Of a DNA stretch of 64,000 nt, positions 59,844 to 64,000 are shown in pieces. Position 1 is the stretch's first letter; every line of letters starts with the position of its first letter. This stretch comes from Jacaranda mimosifolia (lineage: Eukaryota > Streptophyta > Magnoliopsida > Lamiales > Bignoniaceae): the NCBI GenBank assembly GCA_018894105.1, contig CM032128.1, positions 25,277,001 to 25,341,000 on the forward strand, written 5' to 3'. The notes under the pieces are model-generated. The model was not told where the DNA came from. It made no database searches and was given only the letters and a program-made list of their open reading frames with translations. The position numbers were made by a program, and so were the translations under genes.

Positions 59844-60649
59844 GAGGGTATTTTGCTAAACTTATTTAAAATGTCTTATAAGCTCCTACATCTTATAAGA
59901 TATTTTTGGAGCTTATAAGATGCAATATCTTTTCTCAAAAATAAGTTCTTAAAGTGTTTGGATAAAATAAGATCTTGGAGCTTATAAAATGTTAGTAATG
60001 GCAATTTGTAATTAATATGATTACAATTAAAGGAGCTTATTAATGTCTTAAAAATAAATTAGGAATTTTGATTCAAAAAAAATTAGGAACTTCTTAGAGG
60101 GTGTTCGAATAAGCTTATTTAAAAGGTTTTATAAGCTCCTGCATCTTATAAGATGCTATATCTTTCTTTAAAAATAAGTTCTTAAAATGTTTGGATAAAA
60201 TAAGACATTGGAGCTTATAAGATGTTAATAATGGCAATCTTGTAATTAAATTGATAAAAAAAAAAAAAAAGGGAGCTTGTTAAGATCTTAAAAATAAGTT
60301 AGGAACTCTTTACTTTTTTAAAAAGAGCTTATAAGCTCTTAACATCTTATTTTAGGAGCTTATAAGCTCTTTTTAAAAAAAAGTTACCTAACATTTTTAG
60401 ACATCTTGTAAGCTCTCAAATATTTTATAAGATATTTTAAGGAGCTTATAAACTCACCCAAACACCCTCTTACTTTTAGAAAAACATCTTATGAGATCTT
60501 AACATCTTACTTTAGGAGCCTATAAACTCTTTTTTTTAAATATTTATCAAATATTTTTTGACATCTTATAAGCTTTAAACATCTTCTTATAAGCTTCAAA
60601 CATCTTATAAGACATTTTGAGAAGCTTATAAGCTCAACCAAACACCCTC
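59844..60649. mobile_element. Tourist-like MITE (outer)
   Basis: Flanked by TTA on both sides (59841-59843 and 60650-60652). Inverted ends GAGGGTATTTTGCT and GAGGGTGTTTGGTTGAGC. The interior is dominated by AGCTTATAAGCT, ATCTTATAAGAT and related palindromic words. The TTA target duplication and GGGTGTTTGG-type end fit PIF/Harbinger (Tourist) MITEs. A second family member is nested in it at 60097-60469. Confidence 0.82.
60097..60469. mobile_element. Tourist-like MITE (inner, nested)
   Basis: 373 bp flanked by TTA (60094-60096 and 60470-60472). Ends GAGGGTGTTCGAATAAGC and GAGGGTGTTTGGGTGAG. Removing it with one TTA rejoins outer-element sequence (AGGAACTTCTTA to CTTTTAGAAAAACATC) that parallels the intact order within the inner copy. 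Confidence 0.82.
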
Positions 60650-60652
60650 TTA

Positions 60653-61149
60653 AACAAATTATTATACGTGGTCCTGATTAACAAAATTGGGTACAAACTG
60701 CAGTAGTGGGATGAAGGCATGGCACTGAAACTACTGATTTGTGTACTTTGAATCATCTATATATTTCAACCGATACTTAATATTGTATTCACTTTATAAA
60801 TATATATGAAGTGTATTTGATCTACAACCAATTATTTTTACATAAGATTTTTACTATAGTTGACATTCACTCTTAACATGGAGTATATGTGATAAAATAC
60901 ATAGAATTCAAAACTGAGTCATAATGAAAATTTGGTGTGATGCCAATGGGCCCTTTTTACCCCTTTCGTTAAAATGCTATTCATATACCAACAATTATCT
61001 TCCTCATCATCCCCTCTGTCAGACGGACCGTCGTTGGTAGTATAGAATAACGTCAGAAGTCATATTAATTTTTGTCCTTGCTTAAAAAATGATAATATTA
61101 ATAATAACTAATTTAATAAGGATAACATAGAAAAAGTCAACTAAAGGAT
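60653..61149. other. Intergenic DNA, no feature recognised
   Basis: AT-rich, non-coding. No repeats or RNA gene recognised. Confidence 0.5.
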
Positions 61150-61157
61150 CTTGCATC

Positions 61158-61972
61158 TAGAGCTGTAAATGGATATTCAAAAATTCGTTTACTGTTTGCA
61201 TTCGAATTCGTTTATACAAAATTTATTCGTATCCGTTTAAAACGGATATTATCCGTATTTGATTAGTAGATATCCGATTATAAATGAATGCGGATATGGT
61301 AAATGTATATCTGATCCGTTTAACATCCTATCCGAATACATATTTATTAAATAATATATTATTTATATTTTTTAATAAAAATCTCTTAATCCATATATGT
61401 ATATATATATATATATATTGTAATTGAAGAATTGGGAAGAAAAAAGAATAAATTTAAAAAATTATTGTAATATAGAGAAAAAAATTGAATAATAAAGTTA
61501 ATCGACATAATTATTGTTGGTTAACTTTATATTTAATATACTTAAATATTATTAAGTATTGATAATCAATTATAAAGTTAATTATTAATTAGAAATTATG
61601 CTATTTGTTTGATTGCTTTCGTTTTAATGAAATTATATAGTTCCTTCTATTAATTAAAATATATATTTGCTATAGATTCATAGATTCACGTATTTGGATA
61701 TTCGTAAATGGATATTTAAATAATTATCATCGAATATGAATATAAAATAATAATTTGAATACGAATAAATTTAATAAAATATAAATGCATTTGAATAATT
61801 ATAATCAAATACAGATATATCCGAATTTGACCGATATTCGATGGATACGAATTTGGATATCATTTTTAAATATCCGTCAAATCTGTATCTGTATCCAAAT
61901 ATTCAAAAAGTTAAACATATACGAATATAAAAACAGTGTATCCGATCCGTTTAATATCCATTTACACCTCTA
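61158..61972. mobile_element. hAT-type MITE with an exact 8-bp target duplication
   Basis: 815 bp flanked by the perfect repeat CTTGCATC (61150-61157 and 61973-61980). Inverted ends TAGAGCTGTAAATGGATATT and TAGAGGTGTAAATGGATATT, 19 of 20 matching. Subterminal CGGATATCCG, ATCCGTTTA and GGATATG motifs recur in both arms. Non-coding. Best-preserved ends of the hAT MITEs here, so likely among the youngest. Confidence 0.92.
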
Positions 61973-61980
61973 CTTGCATC

Positions 61981-62560
61981 AATTGGTTTCCTACCCTTGC
62001 CAAGTCACTTTCAACCCACTATTCATTTTTTATATCATCTCCTATTCCAATTATATATATATATATATATGTCAAGTATATCTGATTCTTAATTAATTAA
62101 AAAAATATTTAATATAAATATTATATTTTCATGAAATAAAATGGAGAATGTAAACTGTTGTTAATTGATCTCTTACACCTATACATATTAACTTAACGAA
62201 TGAGACCTTCGAAGGAAGGATTCCATTTGTTTTGTATCATTGTTTATACTATTTAAAGTGCTATATTCTTTTGTATAAGATGGATAAAACACTAACAATT
62301 AACACAATACAATTACTCAGCTCAGCAATTATTTTGCTATTAAGCTTCCTCACACCTTTTGCGTTTAGATTTCACGTTTGCTGCTATTAATTAATTATTT
62401 CTCAACATTTGATTAGTGATGTATGCAATTTCATTATGTTTCTTTGAGTGATTCCTTTAGTTCATGAAGACTGATAGCTCTCATACTAAAATTATTTTAT
62501 CTAAAAGTCTTATATTAATCAGTTAGGCAAATAAAGCTCTAAAACGTGTTAATTTATGGG
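61981..62560. other. AT-rich spacer before the MULE-like gene
   Basis: Contains an (AT)n run near 62053-62070. No coding sequence or repeat pair was recognised. Confidence 0.45.
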
Positions 62561-62960
62561 ACACTTATTTAAAAGTACCAAACACACTTTTCACTTTTGT
62601 GATCAGTCCCCACTTGATTTTTGTTAGAAAAAACTCCCTAGTTTTGTTAAAAGTTTAGAGATCACTCCCTACTCACTTGATTTGACAAAAATGCCCTTAA
62701 GTATAATATTTTTCATTCATTTTTTCTCACTTCTTCTTCATCATCCGAACAAGCAAACAATAAACCCTATTATACCAGAAACAGAAAGAACAGAAAAAAC
62801 ACAATAAGCTCTACGGCGGGAACGAGAATAACGTCAGAGCTAAAACCACCAACCCGACAATTGCATTGTCTTCTTCTCTTTTTATTTTCATCATTTTCGG
62901 GTTTCATCTTCTACTCAGTTTCTTCTCATTTGCTTCTGAGTTTCTTATATTTTTCCGACA
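62561..62960 (+). promoter_or_regulatory. Probable MULE terminal repeat and leader
   Basis: Upstream of the transposase exon. The segment with GATCAGTCCCCACTTGATTT, AAAAAACTCCCTAG and GATCACTCCCTACTCACTTG is a short internal direct repeat of the kind seen in terminal regions of plant MULEs. A CT-rich leader (TTCTTCTCTTTTTATTTTCA) precedes the ATG. The other terminus lies outside the window, so the boundary is unproven. Confidence 0.35.
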
Positions 62961-63292
62961 ATGTCAACTAGTAGTGAAGCAAGTGTACTCAATCAAGTGT
63001 TGGGGAGTTGCCGCTACAAAGACCAGCTCCATATAATGTCAATTAAGGATAGTATGACTTTAATGGATATGTACATTAATCTCACAAGAAAATGGTGTGA
63101 AATCAACGCCGAGCACTTCAGTTTGCAATATATAGCTCCACATCAAAGATTGTACGTGAGTTTAACTGATGACGATGATGTCATGAATATGGTCTTACTG
63201 CATTTGACTTTGAAGATGAACATTGTTGACATCCTGGTAAACCAAAATGATGAATCAAGCAGCAAAGAAAAGAAGAGCAGTGATGTTTTAAG
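62961..63292 (+). CDS. MULE-like transposase, 5' exon with PB1-like domain (partial gene)
   Basis: The ATG at 62961 opens 111 codons: MSTSSEASVLNQVLGSCRYK, HIMSIKDSMTLMDMYINLTR, KWCEINAEHFSLQYIAPHQR, LYVSLTDDDDVMNMVLLHLT, then VDILVNQNDESSSKEKKSSD. The acidic SLTDDDDVMNMVLLH segment after a basic N-terminal part resembles the PB1-like N-terminal domain that precedes the MuDR-type DNA-binding and transposase domains in plant MULE proteins. The frame meets a donor site (TTTTAAG/GTAATACT) at 63293, and the conserved transposase core would follow beyond the window. No stop or frameshift is visible in this exon, so it may belong to a fairly intact element. A host gene derived from a MULE is an alternative. 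Confidence 0.6.
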
Positions 63293-63300
63293 GTAATACT

Positions 63301-64000
63301 TCTACAGAATCTAAATTGTATTGCAGTTTGTAAAGTTTTGTACTTGAAGTGTTCAGAAATTGCACTTTGTTTATTTGAAAATCTTTCTGTACTTGGAGCG
63401 TTCTACATTATACTTCATTGCAGTTAACATTGTACTTCATCTCACAAAAATTATACTTTATTATGTAAGTTTTATACTTCAAGTGTTATACTAAAGGATT
63501 TTCTAAAATTGTACTGCAACTTGTAGAGGTTTATACTTGAAGTGTTTCCAAATTGTATGTAATCTATACAAAATTATACTTTTTGTTTTCTGAAATTATT
63601 CATTTAACCAAAACTGTACTGAGTTGGTAGGGTTTTATACTTCAATTGTTTGGAAATTGTACTTCATTTTACACAAATTTGGACTCCAGTTATTTGAAAT
63701 TGTACTTCATTTCACTAAAATTGTACTCTATTATTTAAGTTTTATACTTCAAAGTGCTCTACTAATTGATTATCTAAAGTTATACTACTATTGCTAATGG
63801 TTTATACCTAAAGTGTTAAAAAACTGTACTTCTTTTTATTCAAAATTGTACTTCAATTTTTTGAGATTATACTTTATTTTACAAAAATCTTTACTTATTT
63901 ATTGAAGGTCTATACTTTAAGGGTTATATTTATCGATTATCCAAAATACACTGCAGTTGTTAGGGCTTTATACTTCAAGAGTTTGAAATTGTACTTCACT
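63301..64000 (+). repeat. Degenerate tandem repeats in intron 1 of the MULE-like gene
   Basis: At least four or five diverged copies of a unit containing ATTGTACTGCAGTTGTTAGG, TTTATACTTCAAGTGTT and ATTGTACTTCATTTTACAAA. Starts near 63301, 63493, 63608, 63763 and 63930, so spacing varies from about 115 to 190 bp. Multiple stops in all frames; non-coding. Continues past the window end. Confidence 0.75.

Noticed and set aside
1..64000. tRNA, rRNA or snoRNA genes
   Set aside because: No A/B-box pairs with a foldable cloverleaf and no rRNA-like conserved blocks were seen by eye. A dedicated scan (tRNAscan-SE, Infernal) would be decisive.

Overview
This is nuclear DNA of a flowering plant, most likely a dicot. 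It is AT-rich and has one recognisable single-copy plant gene with short GT-AG introns. That gene encodes a chloroplast-type PpiC/rhodanese fusion protein. Almost everything else is plant transposable elements in several layers of nesting. Nothing looks bacterial, organellar or viral.

Layout. 1-5.6 kb: an eight-exon gene on the minus strand (894-5524), intact as read, carrying an 893-bp GCGC-rich non-autonomous hAT element in intron 2. 5.7-7.1 kb: two head-to-head copies of one hAT MITE family upstream of that gene. 8.56-21.63 kb: Tat-type Ty3/gypsy element 1 (E1, plus strand), inserted into a LINE-type RNase H remnant. A MULE-type MITE interrupts it between gag and protease, and a hAT MITE sits in its 3' LTR. 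24.1-26.2 kb: a decayed hAT transposase on the minus strand, followed by another hAT MITE (26.2-27.0 kb). 26.99-37.97 kb: element 2 (E2, minus strand), same family as E1. 39.7-42.1 kb: an older Ty3/gypsy pol relict, cut by a MITE-like element. 42.8-46.1 kb: nothing recognisable. 46.1-59.8 kb: element 3 (E3, minus strand), a different Tat-type family. 59.8-60.7 kb: a Tourist-like MITE nested in a relative. 61.2-62.0 kb: another hAT MITE. 62.96 kb to the end: the 5' exon of a MULE-like transposase gene whose first intron is built of degenerate repeats; the window ends inside it.

The most interesting system is the extra gene carried antisense to gag-pol by all three Tat-type elements, between pol and the 3' LTR. 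In E1 and E2 it encodes a protein resembling the plant 'putative gypsy type transposon' (Transposase_28) family plus a coiled coil. It has its own TATAAATA box and two short introns at matching positions in both copies. In E3 the same slot holds a plant mobile domain (PMD) protein plus a coiled coil, again behind a TATA box. In all three, a block of tandem repeats lies between the antisense gene and pol. So two related element families appear to carry separately promoted, oppositely transcribed cargo genes of different origin in the same place. All copies here are mutated (stops, frameshifts, lost catalytic residues), so what they show is past function.

Coordinates of exons, LTRs and target-site duplications were read by eye. 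Family names come from recognised motifs, not from searches.
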